DNA of 64,000 bases. Origin: Cohnella rhizosphaerae (lineage in GTDB: Bacteria > Bacillota > Bacilli > Paenibacillales > Paenibacillaceae). Each line of letters starts with the position of its first letter. Within the stretch, counting starts at the first letter, position 1. A program made the position numbers and the translations under genes. The notes below the pieces were generated by a model that was not told the DNA's origin, did no database searches, and saw only the letters and a program-made list of their open reading frames with translations. The DNA lies in the NCBI RefSeq assembly GCF_029525575.1, contig NZ_JAPDIA010000003.1, positions 1,790,214-1,854,213 on the forward strand, read 5' to 3'. Shown here one piece after another: positions 40,978 through 51,407 of this stretch.

Positions 40978-42108
40978 ATGTCATGGACCTCTCGCAACCG
41001 CAAGGCATTGGTCATTGGGGCCTTTGCGGTTAGTATGGTGCTGCTGATAGCGGCGGCAATTTACCTGTTGATGCAGCATGACGAGCAGAAGCAACAGCAG
41101 CAGCAATTGCAGAACTACTATGAGCAGCAGCTTGAAGCATTGAAGCAGGAACAGGAAAGGAGCAGTCGCGAGGCGTGGGTGGCAAGCCGGGCTGTCGCGG
41201 CCGGAGCTGTGCTGACAGCGGATGATCTCAAGGCGGTTCCGATGCCCGCCGATATTCTTCCGGCAGGCATATTGACCAATCGGGAAACGATTATCGGCAA
41301 GCATGCCAAGGTGGCGCTGGAGCCGGGAACGCCGCTGCTCGCTTCCTTGATGTTTGAAGGACAGCCGGTTCCAAAGGATGTGCGGCTCAAGGAATTTCAG
41401 GTGATCCAGCTTCCCTCCAATCTCCAGGCCGAACAGTTCATTGATGTCCGAATCAGTTTTCCGACCGGCGAAGACTTTGTGCTGCTGTCCAAAAAGAAGG
41501 TGCAGCAGTTGGCGGGCAATGTGGTCTGGCTGGAAATGAACGAAAAGGACATCCTGCAAGCCTCCAGCGCTATTATTGATGCTTATTTGCAAGGCGCGCG
41601 CCTTTACGCACTGCCCTACATCGAGCCGGGCTTGCAGGAGGCGGCTGTCGTCAACTACCCGGCCAATCCGAAGGTGCTGGATTTGATGAAGAACGACCCC
41701 AATCTACTCGAAACGGCCGAAACGGAATTGGCTCGCAATCTGCGCCAAACCCTGGATGCAAGTTTGAAGGCGGTCAGCGAATCGAACAAGCTGCGGGTGT
41801 CCAGCGGCAATGTCACGGTCCAGCAGCAACTGCAAAACGAGCGGGCGACTACCCGGCAAGGCAATGCCATGTTTGAAGCGCAGACGCCATCAGGGGGGCG
41901 GAACTTCGGAGACGACGGCACCCACTGACACCGCGTCGGGGGGCGGGACAACCACCGGCTTCTGAGGGGACAACGCAGCAACCGTCGCCCCCCCTCGGTT
42001 CCGGTAGATCCCGTTACGCCTCCTCCGGCTTCAACGGGAACGGAATCACCACCAGAAACGAATGCCCCATCGGGAGAAGACCGTTGGGAGGACATCTTAA
42101 ATCAGTGA
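40978..42108 (+). CDS. CpaB/RcpC-like SAF-domain pilus-assembly protein, three +1 frameshifts
   Basis: AAAGGAG lies 9 nt before the ATG. An N-terminal membrane helix ('ALVIGAFAVSMVLLIAAAIYLLM') and a Gln-rich coiled region precede a SAF domain ('VASRAVAAGAVLTADDLKAVPMPADILPAG', 'ALEPGTPLLASLM'), as in CpaB proteins of Tad systems. The C-terminal tail is shifted three times (G6 at 41893, G6 at 41940, C7 at 41990). Removing one base from each yields a Pro/Thr/Ser-rich tail ('VPVDPVTPPPASTGTESP') ending 'DRWEDILNQ' at 42108, 12 bp before the next ATG. The corrected length is 375 aa. It probably forms a periplasmic-side/wall conduit component of the pilus machine. Confidence 0.8.
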
Positions 42109-42119
42109 AGGAGACAGCT

Positions 42120-42828
42120 ATGAAAAAAATCGTATTTCTCGGCGCGGCGGACAAAAGCCATGTGCTGCTGGCGCTCGGTCGTTTATGGACCAGCCTGGGG
42201 CAGAAGGTGCTGCTCGTGGATTCCACGATGGGACAAGCCGTTCAAGGCTATCTGCCGCCTGCGTTCACCGGCAGCGCCGTGCAGGAGTTTGAGGGTATGG
42301 ATGCGGCTTACGGCTTTGTGACCGAAGCGCAACTGAAGCGCGCGTTGGTACAAGCGGGAACCGAAGGCACGTATGATGTGCTGCTGCTCGACACCGACCA
42401 TACGCAAATGGTAACGGGCCGCGATTTGCCCGGCTATCACAAGCGGGTATGGTGCTGGGACGGCAAGCGGCTGTCACTGCAAAAAAATGAAGAGCTGCTA
42501 CTGCGCTTGTGCTTGCACGAAGCGGAAGCGCCGCTCTCTTTTTTATGAATGGCTGTCTCCGGCGTTGCCGGGCAGACTGCCCGCGTGGCAGGCGGAAACG
42601 CGAATGCGCCATGTGAAGTGGCTGGAGCCTTCCTTTCATTTTCCGCTGGATGAGCGCGATGCCACGGTTGATGTGCATAACCAGCATCAGCATCGCCTTG
42701 ACCTTCGCGGCGTGAGCGGAGCGTTTCGGCAGGGGCTGCTCACGATGCTGCAACAGCTTGCCGAATGCGATGCCAAGGCCGCGCGGCGCGCTTGGGCGAC
42801 GGCTCAAAAACGATGGCGAGCCTGGTAG
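42120..42828 (+). CDS. MinD/TadZ-like protein, +1 frameshift
   Basis: GAAGGAG lies before the ATG. 'MKKIVFLGAADKSHVLLALGRLWTSLGQKVLLVD' is a ParA/MinD-like Rossmann start in which the P-loop lysines are lost, and 'YDVLLLDTDHTQ' follows as the acidic strand. Reading breaks at T6 (42539-42544); with T5 it continues 'AEAPLSFYEWLSPALPGRLPAW' to a stop at 42828, giving 235 aa. The missing Walker lysine suggests a non-hydrolysing positioning protein, as TadZ/CpaE homologues often are. Confidence 0.65.
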
Positions 42829-42842
42829 AAAGGAGAACGCAC

Positions 42843-43677
42843 ATGGGAATGATCGTCGTGTTTTGGAGTCCGTTCCCCGGTCAGGCCGGAACGACAACCA
42901 GTCTGTTGGCGACAGCAACGTGTTTGGGGCTGGAATACTCAGCCCGGTTGCTGCTCCTCGGCCTTCTTCGCGAAGAGGATGAGGCAGTGCAGCGCGCCTT
43001 TTACCGGCCGGAAAAAAATCCGACCCGATTGCCGGATAGCGGCATTGACGCGCTGCTACGGTTGCTGCAAAACCGGAAGCTGGAGGCGAGGATGCTGCGG
43101 GATTACGCGCAGCCGCTACTGCGGGAACGGCTGGACGTGCTGCCCGGCTCGGCGAAGCCGAACGAAGGCTTTGCCGCGCTGGCGGAGCGCTGGCTGGAGC
43201 CGCTTTTGGATACGGCCAAGCGCGCTTACGATCTGGTGCTGCTGGACGGCGGCAGCGGGCAGGCTTCTGGCTGGCGGAAGACGCTGCGAAATCGGGCGGA
43301 TCTCGTCGTCGTATGCCTGCCGCAAAATCGCTTGCTGCTGGAGCGCTTTTTTCAATTGCCGGAAAGCGAGCGTCTACACGGACGGAACGCGCTGCTGGCG
43401 TTTGGACAGTTCGATCCGGCGTCGGCTCTGACGGTAAACAACCTCCAGCGTCGTTTCCGCTGGCAGCAGCCGGCTTTTCCGGTCGCGCATAATACCGGCT
43501 GGCTGGATGCGGTGCAGCAAGGGGGAGGCGATCCCGTATTGGTTCCGCAATTGCAAGCTGCCGCGCCAGCATGAGAACCATCGCTTTGTCCGGCAGGTGC
43601 GCGCGCTGGCGCAGGCGCTGATGGAGGGCGCGGGCGTTAATCGGCCCCTGTTCGGCGGCAAGGAGGACACGCCATGA
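42843..43677 (+). CDS. Second MinD/TadZ-like ATPase, +1 frameshift
   Basis: GAAAGGAG precedes the ATG. 'MIVVFWSPFPGQAGTTTSLLATA' resembles a ParA-type P-loop with reduced lysines, and 'YDLVLLDGGSGQ' and 'ADLVVVCLPQNRLLLERFF' match the Walker B and following strand. Reading breaks at G5 (43521-43525). With G4 the sequence continues 'VQQGEAIPYWFRNCKLPRQHENHRF' and ends '...NRPLFGGKEDTP' at 43677, overlapping the TadA start by 4 bp. The corrected length is 277 aa. It is likely the polar or membrane localisation factor of the pilus module. Confidence 0.7.
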
Positions 43678-45537
43678 TGACGCTGCTGAATACCCTGCTT
43701 GTGCTTGCGCTTCTGCTGCTGGCGGTCTTTTTCTTGTATTTGCGCATGAGCCGCCGCCTGCCGGAGCGAACGGATGGCGAGACCGTGTACACGCTGGAGG
43801 CGATGACTGCGTTCGTCAAAGACACCTTGCACGAGATGACAACGAGCCATCTCAGCGACTTCGGCTTGTCCGAGGAAGAATACCGCCGCCGTAAAAACAA
43901 GCGGGCGGAGTTAAAGAAGACGCTGCGCGGCTGCATCTCCGGCGATTTGCGAGACAAGGAATACGTGAAGCAGGTGATCGCAGATTTGCTGACACAGCAA
44001 TACGAATTGGACGATGAACACCTGAACCTGTTGCTGCCGTTCCATCAGCCGGATGCCCTCACTGCCCAAGATCAGTTTGACATCCTGCTGGATCGCTACA
44101 GGCAGCAATTCGGGCTACGGGCGCTGGAGCAGATGCTTCAGGCGTATGAGCTGGATCGGCAACGTTTGGATAACGACGGGCAGCTTGAGGCTTACCGGAT
44201 CACGGAGGAAGACATTCAGAGTATCTATGCTCAAAGCGCTCCTCAGTTGACAGTGGAGGATAAGCTGCGCATTGTCGTGCAACGGATTTACCAGCACTAC
44301 AAGGGATTTAGCGTCATCGACGAGCTGCGCGATATGCGAATCGACGGCGTATCCGGCGGGGTGTCCGGTTTGCCGCCGCTGATGTGGGAGGGCGAATGGG
44401 CGTTCGAGGAGGATGTGCAATGGCAGGCATTGCCCCGTTCGCACGATAGCGTCTGGCTGTTTTACAAGGGCAAGTCCATTCATCTGAGCTTCCTCTCGTT
44501 CGGCTCGGAGCAGGAGCTGCGCCGCGTCTGTCAGATCATCTACAAGCATAATTTTCCCGGCCAGTTGTCCGAGGCGAACGGCTATAAGGTTAATGAAATG
44601 GGCGACGGCTCGCGCGTCGTCGTCTTGCGCCCCCGGTTTGCGGAATCGTGGGCTTTTTTTTGTGCGCAAATTCGATGTGCAGAGTGCCACGCTGGAGCAG
44701 TTGATTCAAGACGAAAATGCGGAGCTGCCGATCGGACTCATCCGCTATTTGGTCGCGGGTGCGCGGATTACGGCGATCACCGGTGCGCAGGGCAGCGGCA
44801 AGACGACCCTGCTGATGGCGATGGTGCGCCATATTCCGGCCGTGCTGCCGATCCGGGTTCAGGAAATGAGCTTTGAGCTGCAACTGCGCAAGATTTACCC
44901 GAACCGCAACATCGTCAGCCTGCGCGAAACGGAAACGATTACTGGCCAGCAAGGACTTGACATTCAGAAGAAAACGGACGGCTCGGTGAACATTTTGGGC
45001 GAGGTGGCGACTGACCCGGTTGCGGCCTGGATGGTGCAGATGGCGCAGGTCGCATCCCTGTTTACGCTGTTCACCCACCACGCCAAAACTTTCCGCGATC
45101 TCGTGCTGTCGCTGCGCAATTCTCTGCTCAAGACCGGCGTGTTCAGCAGCGAGCGCGTAGCGGAGCAGCAGGTCGTCAGCGTCGTCAATTTCGACATTCA
45201 TCTTCGCCGCGATTTGGACGGGCGAAGATATATCGAACGGATTACGGAATGTATGCCGGTGCCGCAGGAAGCGGACTATCCGACTGATTTCACCGGCAAG
45301 ATGACCAAGGATGTGCGGCTGGCCGCCTTTATGGAAACGGTGCTGGAATTTTTCCGACGCTCGACGGATCGTCCGCTGTACACTGCCCGGAACTTGATCG
45401 AATACCGGGAAGGACGGTATGTTGCTGTTCATCCGTTGTCCGAGCAAAGCCGCCGGGACATGGCAACCTATTTGAGCGGCCCGGATCAGGCGGTCTTCGA
45501 TGCCTTTCTGGACAGCCATTGGGAGGAGGAATCATGA
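43674..45537 (+). CDS. TadA/CpaF-type secretion ATPase, +1 frameshift
   Basis: AAGGAGG precedes an ATG overlapping the preceding stop. An N-terminal membrane helix ('LLVLALLLLAVFFLYLRM') is unusual for TadA. An N-domain and a secretion-ATPase core follow, with Walker A 'ITGAQGSGKTTLLMAMVRHIP', 'RIVVQRIYQHYKGFSVIDEL', 'LGEVATDPVAAWMVQMAQ' in place of the Walker B/aspartate box, and 'SLFTLFTHHAKTFRDLVLSLRN' as the His box. Reading breaks at T8 (44654-44661); with T7 it continues 'SWAFFVRKFDVQSATLEQLI', giving 620 aa. It powers assembly of a pilus or secretion of pilin-like proteins encoded just downstream. Confidence 0.85.
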
Positions 45538-47603
45538 TGCGGGAATGGCTCTCTCCACTGCTCGGCATATCGACGGTTTTGTTCCTGATGGCGGTGGCGG
45601 CGTTCCTATGGCTGTCCCGACGCGATTCGGATATTGCCGCCATTCGGCGCTACGAATCGCTGCGTAAGCCTGGACAGGCGTCGCGCAGAAAAGCGGTGTA
45701 CAGTTTCCTGCAACAGTTGTACAGCGTGTGCGAGCAGGTGCCGATCCTGCGTGCCTATTTGCATCATCTGCGCAAGCGGCTCCTGATCGTTCGGTTGGGC
45801 GACGAGTGGAAGTTGCGACTGGAAACGATCAAGTCTGCTTTGCGGGTATGGAGCATCCTTCTCTTGCTCGTCATCCCGCTTGCCGTCATGGTGCGCGATC
45901 CGTTCACCTGGGGCATGCTGCTGCTTGGGCTTTGGGTAGGCCACGGTGTGCTAGCGGACATGGGCGTGCAACGGCTGGAACTGCGGCTGCTCCGGCAGCT
46001 TCGCACGTTCTTCGGTGATGTGCGTCATCACTACCATCGCCATGGCATGGTCGAGGAAGCGATCTATGAGGCGGCGGACGGCGCGCCCTATGAAATGGCG
46101 CTGCACGGGCAAGAGCTGTACGACATGCTGACGGACAGCAATGCGGAGGACAAGCTGGCGCAATACGTGGAGCTGGCCCCCAATCGTTATTTGCAGGGGC
46201 TGGCCGGATTGTCTTATCTCATTAAAGAACATGGCGACCGGCAAACGGAAAGCGGCTCAGTGTATCTCAAAGGGCTGGAAAAGCTGTCCGGCGAGCTGAG
46301 TCTGGAGCTGCTGCGGCGGGAGAAGCTCAGTTATTTGCTGCAAGGGCTGACGGTGATTGCGCTGGTGCCGCTGCTCTTTACCCGCCCGATTGAAGCATGG
46401 GCAAGCCGCTTTTTCCCGCCGATGGATGCCTTCTACGCCGGGGCGCTCGGTTGGCTGGCGAAGCTAAGCCTGCTCGTGGTCGTCTGGCTGTCCTATGTGC
46501 TGCTCCGTGCGCTGTCGGAGCTGGATGGGGCTGCCCGATCTACCAGCCGAAAAAGATGGGAAAAGCGGGTGTATGGCTGGCCCTGGATGCGCTGGCTTGT
46601 GCAGCGGCTGGGGCCGGCTCCCGATTCGCGGGAAGCGCAGCGGGTGACGCGGCTGCTCAAGGATACCGCGTCGCCGCTGCGGCTGGAATGGTTTTATGTG
46701 CAGCGGGTGGTCGCAGGGGCGTTGGCCTTTGCCGCCGTGCTGGGGCTGTTTGTATCCCTGCACGCCGCAGAGCGTCATCAACTGCTGTATGCGCCTGTCA
46801 AGCCGGGGATGCTGTTCGGGCAGTTGTCAGCCGAGGAAGAAGCCAAGGCGCGGGAAGCTGCGGCGCTGGATCGCCACATCATCGAACAGGTAAAGGAGGT
46901 GAGGCCGCGCAACGAACAAATGGTCATGAACCTGCTCCGTCAGCAGGCCGTTAAAGGCGAACAGGAGGAAGAGCTTCGCCTAACCGCGCGGCGGGTGATC
47001 GAGAAGCTGGAGAAATTGGAGCGGCCGCGGCTGCTGTGGTGGGAGGTGCTGTTGGCCATCGCCGCAGGCTGGGGCGGGTATGCGCTGCCCGTCGGCATCC
47101 GATGGTTTGAACGGCGCATGCGGCGGATGGAGATGAAGCACGAGGTCGATCAGTTGCAGGCGGTGATCGCCATGCTGGCCGGGATGGAACGCATGTCAGT
47201 CGAGCAACTGCTCATCTGGATGGAGCAGTTCGCCCGTTTGTTCAAGGAGCCGTTGCAGGCGTGCTTGCTCCACTTTGAGCAGGGCGAGGAGCAGGCGCTG
47301 GCTCAGCTCAAGGAGGACGCGCCGTTTGTGCCGTTCTTGCGCACGGTGGAGAAGCTGGAGCTGGCGTCGCAGCATTTGACGATCCGTCAGGCGTTCGACG
47401 ACTTGGAGGCGGAGCAGGCTTTTGCGCGGGAGCAGCGCAAGCAGGAGTATGAGCAATTGATTGAACAAAAGGCAGGCTGGGGGCGCTGGATCGGCTTTAC
47501 CCCCCTGATGACGCTGATTTTCGGGTATTTGGTTATCCCGCTGCTCGTTGTCAGCCTGCATCAAATGACAGCTTACTATGAGCAGCTTCAACGCATTCAG
47601 TAA
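45534..47603 (+). CDS. Fused TadB/TadC-like polytopic membrane protein
   Basis: This gene is intact, 689 aa, overlapping tadA by 4 bp. Several membrane helices are visible: one at the N-terminus; two in 'VWSILLLLVIPLAVMV...GMLLLGLWVGHG'; two in 'LLQGLTVIALVPLLF...LAKLSLLVVVWLSYVLL'; further ones near 400 ('VVAGALAFAAVLGLFVSL') and at the C-terminus ('FTPLMTLIFGYLVIPLLVVSL'). Two large cytoplasmic domains alternate with them, as expected for a TadB and a TadC (GspF-fold) joined in one chain. It would be the inner-membrane platform driven by TadA. Confidence 0.75.
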   Translation: MMREWLSPLLGISTVLFLMAVAAFLWLSRRDSDIAAIRRYESLRKPGQASRRKAVYSFLQQLYSVCEQVPILRAYLHHLRKRLLIVRLGDEWKLRLETIKSALRVWSILLLLVIPLAVMVRDPFTWGMLLLGLWVGHGVLADMGVQRLELRLLRQLRTFFGDVRHHYHRHGMVEEAIYEAADGAPYEMALHGQELYDMLTDSNAEDKLAQYVELAPNRYLQGLAGLSYLIKEHGDRQTESGSVYLKGLEKLSGELSLELLRREKLSYLLQGLTVIALVPLLFTRPIEAWASRFFPPMDAFYAGALGWLAKLSLLVVVWLSYVLLRALSELDGAARSTSRKRWEKRVYGWPWMRWLVQRLGPAPDSREAQRVTRLLKDTASPLRLEWFYVQRVVAGALAFAAVLGLFVSLHAAERHQLLYAPVKPGMLFGQLSAEEEAKAREAAALDRHIIEQVKEVRPRNEQMVMNLLRQQAVKGEQEEELRLTARRVIEKLEKLERPRLLWWEVLLAIAAGWGGYALPVGIRWFERRMRRMEMKHEVDQLQAVIAMLAGMERMSVEQLLIWMEQFARLFKEPLQACLLHFEQGEEQALAQLKEDAPFVPFLRTVEKLELASQHLTIRQAFDDLEAEQAFAREQRKQEYEQLIEQKAGWGRWIGFTPLMTLIFGYLVIPLLVVSLHQMTAYYEQLQRIQ

Positions 47604-47614
47604 GCCGTGCAGGC

Positions 47615-47647
47615 ATCCTTCCTTTACTTAGGGGGAAGGCTTTTTGT
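47615..47647 (+). terminator. Weak hairpin between platform and pilin-like genes
   Basis: CCTTCC pairs with GGAAGG and is followed by CTTTTTG. It could reduce or separate transcription between assembly genes and pilin-like genes. Confidence 0.5.
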
Positions 47648-47673
47648 CTATTCAAATTAAAGGAGCGAATTCC

Positions 47674-48154
47674 ATGTCGAACGCACAAAAAAGCGTTGGT
47701 GATGGCGGCGGGCATTTTCCTCGCTATCGCGCTGATTACCTTGGCCGTGGTGCTGTTTGTTTCGGCCCAGGATTCCACCAAGGCGGCGCAAAGCAATTTC
47801 AGCAACATCCAAACTGAACTGTCGCAAACGGCCTTTACCGTGTATGACAATACGACGCTGTCGGGCAGTCAGGTCGTCAATGCGCTGCGTAAATTCCGCG
47901 ATGTCGATCAATTCGGCATCCAGATTTTCACGGGCAAAAACCCGGCCGGGCAATGGTACGGCAAAACGATCAATACGAGCGTGCCGCTCGACAACGTGAC
48001 CTACGGCACTGTCGTCGGGGTGGCTCCGGGCCTGATCGCGCAGACGGTGGACGAGGCGGACATCAACTACGTGAACCCGAGCGGCAAGTTCCGCGCGAAT
48101 CTGGTGCTGGACAGCAGCAATGTCATTCGCGGCATTGTGTTCCGGCAGCAGTAA
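47674..48154 (+). CDS. Pilin-like single-helix protein 1, +1 frameshift
   Basis: AAAGGAG precedes the ATG. Reading breaks at A6 (47687-47692). With A5 the N-terminus is 'MSNAQKALVMAAGIFLAIALITLAVVLF', a short positively charged leader followed by a hydrophobic helix, as in class IV pilin-like and TadE/F-like proteins. The rest is a soluble ~125-residue domain ('FSNIQTELSQTAFTVYDNTTLSG'). The corrected length is 159 aa. It is the likely major or minor subunit of the element's pilus. Confidence 0.65.
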
Positions 48155-48221
48155 GACCGGAGGAAGGAACGGAAGCGTCCGGGAAACCCGGACGTTTTCC
48201 GTCTGAAGGGAGGAAAACCGA

Positions 48222-48615
48222 ATGGATTACGCCCCGAGAAAGATGATGGAGATGAGTGTCGCTTTTTTTGGCGTTTCTGATGGCGGCGGGAACGGGGCTG
48301 CTGCTGTTTGAAAACGGGGCTTCGCTGAATACGTTGGCCTACGTCTCCGGTCAGGCCCAGAATCGCAGCTTGCATCAGAGCGCAAGCCCAATAGCCAGTG
48401 ACGGCACGATGAGCGGCGCGGAGGTGCTCCACGCGCTTGCACGGCTGGAGGAAGGCGATGCGGACATGCTTGTGGACGGTATGCGGTATGGAGCGCCGCT
48501 GGAACGGGAGCAGCTCCGCATGGCAGGCATTTCGTTGCAGGCAAAATATGTGCCTGAATACGAACGCGATGCGGAGGGGCATTTGCTGCGTCTGGTCTTG
48601 AGGCGAGTGCCATGA
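48222..48615 (+). CDS. Pilin-like single-helix protein 2, +1 frameshift
   Basis: GGGAGG precedes the ATG. Reading breaks at T7 (48263-48269); with T6 the start is 'MDYAPRKMMEMSVAFLAFLMAAGTGLLLFENG', again a charged leader and one helix. It shares with the preceding protein the pattern '...GA/SE/QVLHALA/NALRKF', suggesting paralogy. The corrected length is 130 aa. Confidence 0.65.
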
Positions 48616-49160
48616 ACACGCTGCTCAAGCTGTTTGCGGTGCTGATTGCGCTCCTGTTGCTTTACCTGTATCCCCTCTCTGCCGCCTTTGACCAGCAGGA
48701 CGACATTTCCGAGCTGATGGCGCTGCGGGCGACGACCTCGTTTGTGGATGCTGTGCGCGACAAGGGCGGCATTACGCCCGTGATGTACAACGATTTTATG
48801 GCCGCGCTGGCGGCAACCGGCAACAGCTTTGCCGTCGAGATGGAGCATGGCAGCAAAATCTATGTGCCGGTTTACGAAGACCCGACCCGGCCGGAAACGT
48901 TCCGCGGCACCTACGAGATTCACTACGCGGCGTTTTACAACGCGCAGATTTTGCCGGTGCTGTTCCCCGACAATACGCTGGCCAAGGATGATCCGAGCCG
49001 CCGATATCGGATGAGGGTGGGCGATTCCTTCTCGGTTACGGTGCGCAACACGAACCGGACGGCGGGGACGCTGATCTTTGACATGCTGAACAACACGATC
49101 AGCCCGAACGAAAAGATCGTCATTCCTTACGGAGGGACGGTGCGCCATGCGATGGATTGA
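48612..49160 (+). CDS. Membrane-anchored pilus-module protein, unknown family
   Basis: This gene is intact, 182 aa, overlapping the previous stop by 4 bp. One N-terminal helix ('LLKLFAVLIALLLLYLYPLSAAF') is followed by an extracellular domain. It may be a minor pilin or TadE/F-like pseudopilin by size, topology and position. No known motif was recognised. Confidence 0.7.
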   Translation: MNTLLKLFAVLIALLLLYLYPLSAAFDQQDDISELMALRATTSFVDAVRDKGGITPVMYNDFMAALAATGNSFAVEMEHGSKIYVPVYEDPTRPETFRGTYEIHYAAFYNAQILPVLFPDNTLAKDDPSRRYRMRVGDSFSVTVRNTNRTAGTLIFDMLNNTISPNEKIVIPYGGTVRHAMD

Positions 49161-50121
49161 ATGGGCCATTGTCGGCGCGCTGCTGTTTCTTCCGTTTGCG
49201 ACGATCAATCGCATCGAGACGGATGCGCTGCGCCGGACGCTGCTGACCGAATTGCGCTATGACGCCGCGCTGGATGCGGCGGTGGACGATGCGGCCAGCC
49301 AGTTGATCGGCAACGCCAGCCAGCAGCAAGAGGCGCAGTATGGCTCGGACAAACGGGTGGCGCTCAATAAGGAAGAGTCGATTGCAGCGTTCTATCGGAC
49401 GCTCGACGCGGGTTTTGGTGTAGTAGGTGATTCGGTGGCGCAAGGCGCATTACACCGCTATATTTCGGCCGTGGTCATCGTCGGTTATGACGGCTTCTAC
49501 GTCTACAGCGAACAGGAATGGACAGGTGCGGACGGCCAAACGATTATGAAGCCGGTTTGGGGAGCGAAGCAGCCGTATGCTTATGCGGATAAGGCGGGCA
49601 ACAGCCTGTCGTTTACGCTGGATCAGGAAGTGCTGGCCTACGACGCGGCAAGCGGAAGCTGGCACGAGGGCTTGCGGCAGGACATTCGGCAGCAAACGTC
49701 GATTCCACTTTTGCAGGATGCCGAGCGTTTTGAACAGGTTCGGCGCAGCACGATTGTCCGGGCCATTCAGGACGAGTTGGCCTACCGGATCAACCAATAT
49801 AACGAGGCCGTCTCCCGATCCGGATTTTCATACCTATTCACCTTGCCGCTGATCCCGGACGAGGACTGGAGCAACAGCATCGACGACGTAGGCGTTCTCG
49901 CGTTTTTGCAGGGCGTTCCGATGGGCGCGAAACAGTACAACAGTTACGCACTGGGAGGGAGCCGGGTGCTCAAGCAGGAGACGATTATCGGTGCCCGAAA
50001 GGGCGCGATAAAGGTATATTTCCGCAGCTCCTGCGGCTATGACTACCCGCGCGAGGAGGTCTTTGCCAGCGAGCAGGCGGCTGCCCGCAACGGGTATATG
50101 CCGCTGCCCTGCTCGCCGTAG
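49147..50121 (+). CDS. Membrane-anchored pilus-module protein, unknown family
   Basis: This gene is intact, 324 aa, overlapping the previous gene by 14 bp. The N-terminus 'MRWIEWAIVGALLFLPFATI' is a single helix; a long extracytoplasmic domain follows ('YDAALDAAVDDAASQLIGNA', 'ISAVVIVGYDGFYVYSEQEW'). The Ala/Asp-rich first helix after the membrane resembles TadF-like minor pilins. Tight overlap places it in the same operon. Confidence 0.7.
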   Translation: MRWIEWAIVGALLFLPFATINRIETDALRRTLLTELRYDAALDAAVDDAASQLIGNASQQQEAQYGSDKRVALNKEESIAAFYRTLDAGFGVVGDSVAQGALHRYISAVVIVGYDGFYVYSEQEWTGADGQTIMKPVWGAKQPYAYADKAGNSLSFTLDQEVLAYDAASGSWHEGLRQDIRQQTSIPLLQDAERFEQVRRSTIVRAIQDELAYRINQYNEAVSRSGFSYLFTLPLIPDEDWSNSIDDVGVLAFLQGVPMGAKQYNSYALGGSRVLKQETIIGARKGAIKVYFRSSCGYDYPREEVFASEQAAARNGYMPLPCSP

Positions 50122-50150
50122 CAGAGATTGATGAAGGGAGCGAATGAGAC

Positions 50151-51189
50151 ATGTGGATTCGACTGTTCCTGCTGGCAACGGTTATTTGGGTTGCTACTGG
50201 CTTGTCAGTCTCTGCGGAGGAGCAGCAATTGATCATTAGCGGCGATCCGACGCGTATCCAACCGCAGCTTGGCGCTTACATGGAGGGGATCGTCCCCGGA
50301 GAAGAACGCGAGTATACGGTGGAGATCACCAATCCGACCGAGAAAGATATCACGGCCTTACTGTACACGGCCGATGCCGTCCCTGCGCCGGGCGGAGGCG
50401 AGGATTTTACGTTGCCGGATGATCCGGATCTTGGAGCAACAGCGTGGTATACAACGCCGGATCGCTCGATTACGTTGCGGGCGGGCGAGACGCAAAGCTT
50501 TACCGTGAACATGCGTATTCCGGATCATGTTGAGCCGGGACAGTACGTTTCGGTGATCGGCGTGTACGACGATCAGGGGCAGACGCTGGCAAGGTTGGAC
50601 AACGAACAAACGCAGCCTGTGACCCGCACGATCCGCAAGACCGGCTTGCAAGTCATTCTGAGCTATAAGCTGGACGAAGCAAAGCCGCCTCAGGCGGTTC
50701 CGCATTCGGTTACGTACGGGCTGGAGAATGGGCGCGCCTTCCTGTCCATTTTGATGATGAACGAGGGCGGCAGCCTGTCCGAGCCTGAGATGACGATGCT
50801 GGTCAAACGCCAGGATGAGGGCAAGCCGGTGCTGGAGTTGGAGGCCCATTTCGATTCCATCTATGCAGGAACGGTGGCGCAGCACCGGGCCAAGCTGAGT
50901 CGGCCGTTGGCTCCGGGCGCTTATTTGGCGGAGGTCATCACGACCATCAATGGAAAGACGGAGCAAAAGGAACTGCCCTTTGAGGTGGCAAATGAGGAAC
51001 AGCGTACCCGTTCGGGCATGGCGTCCTCCGGTGAGATCATCCAAGTGTCGGGGGGACGGTTCTCCGTTGCCTTCACCGTGGCTTGGCTCGCCCCGCATCT
51101 ATGTGTATGCCGGACTGCTGCTCCTGCTGGGAATTATATCGTGGCGGCGAAGGCAGGCGGACAAGCGGCGTTCCAAGGAGCCGCGCTAA
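50151..51189 (+). CDS. DUF916/WxL-interacting-like membrane-anchored wall protein, +1 frameshift
   Basis: A signal peptide ('LFLLATVIWVATGLSVSAEE') precedes an Ig-like domain typical of DUF916-type proteins ('YMEGIVPGEEREYTVEITNPTEKDITALLY'). A second domain ends in a membrane helix and basic tail. Reading breaks at G6 (51050-51055); with G5 the C-terminus becomes 'IYVYAGLLLLLGIISWRRRQADKRR', a clear anchor, stopping at 51189. The corrected length is 345 aa. Such proteins hold other surface proteins at the wall. Here it probably supports the pilus or the large surface protein downstream. Confidence 0.75.
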
Positions 51190-51407
51190 AACGCCATGTT
51201 GCCCTAACAGTGCAACGCAGACTTATACGCGACTTGTGACTTTACCCTCGACTTAGGCATGTAAAGCGCACGGAACGGTTTCTGTTCCTTCATTAATAAA
51301 AGCCGTTTTCCGGTTGTAATCTGGACAACCTGCAACACGATCCCCTATTATGTAGGAACAAGAAGGTTTTACCAAGTGGAAGATTCATACACGAAGGAGT
51401 GAAGCGG

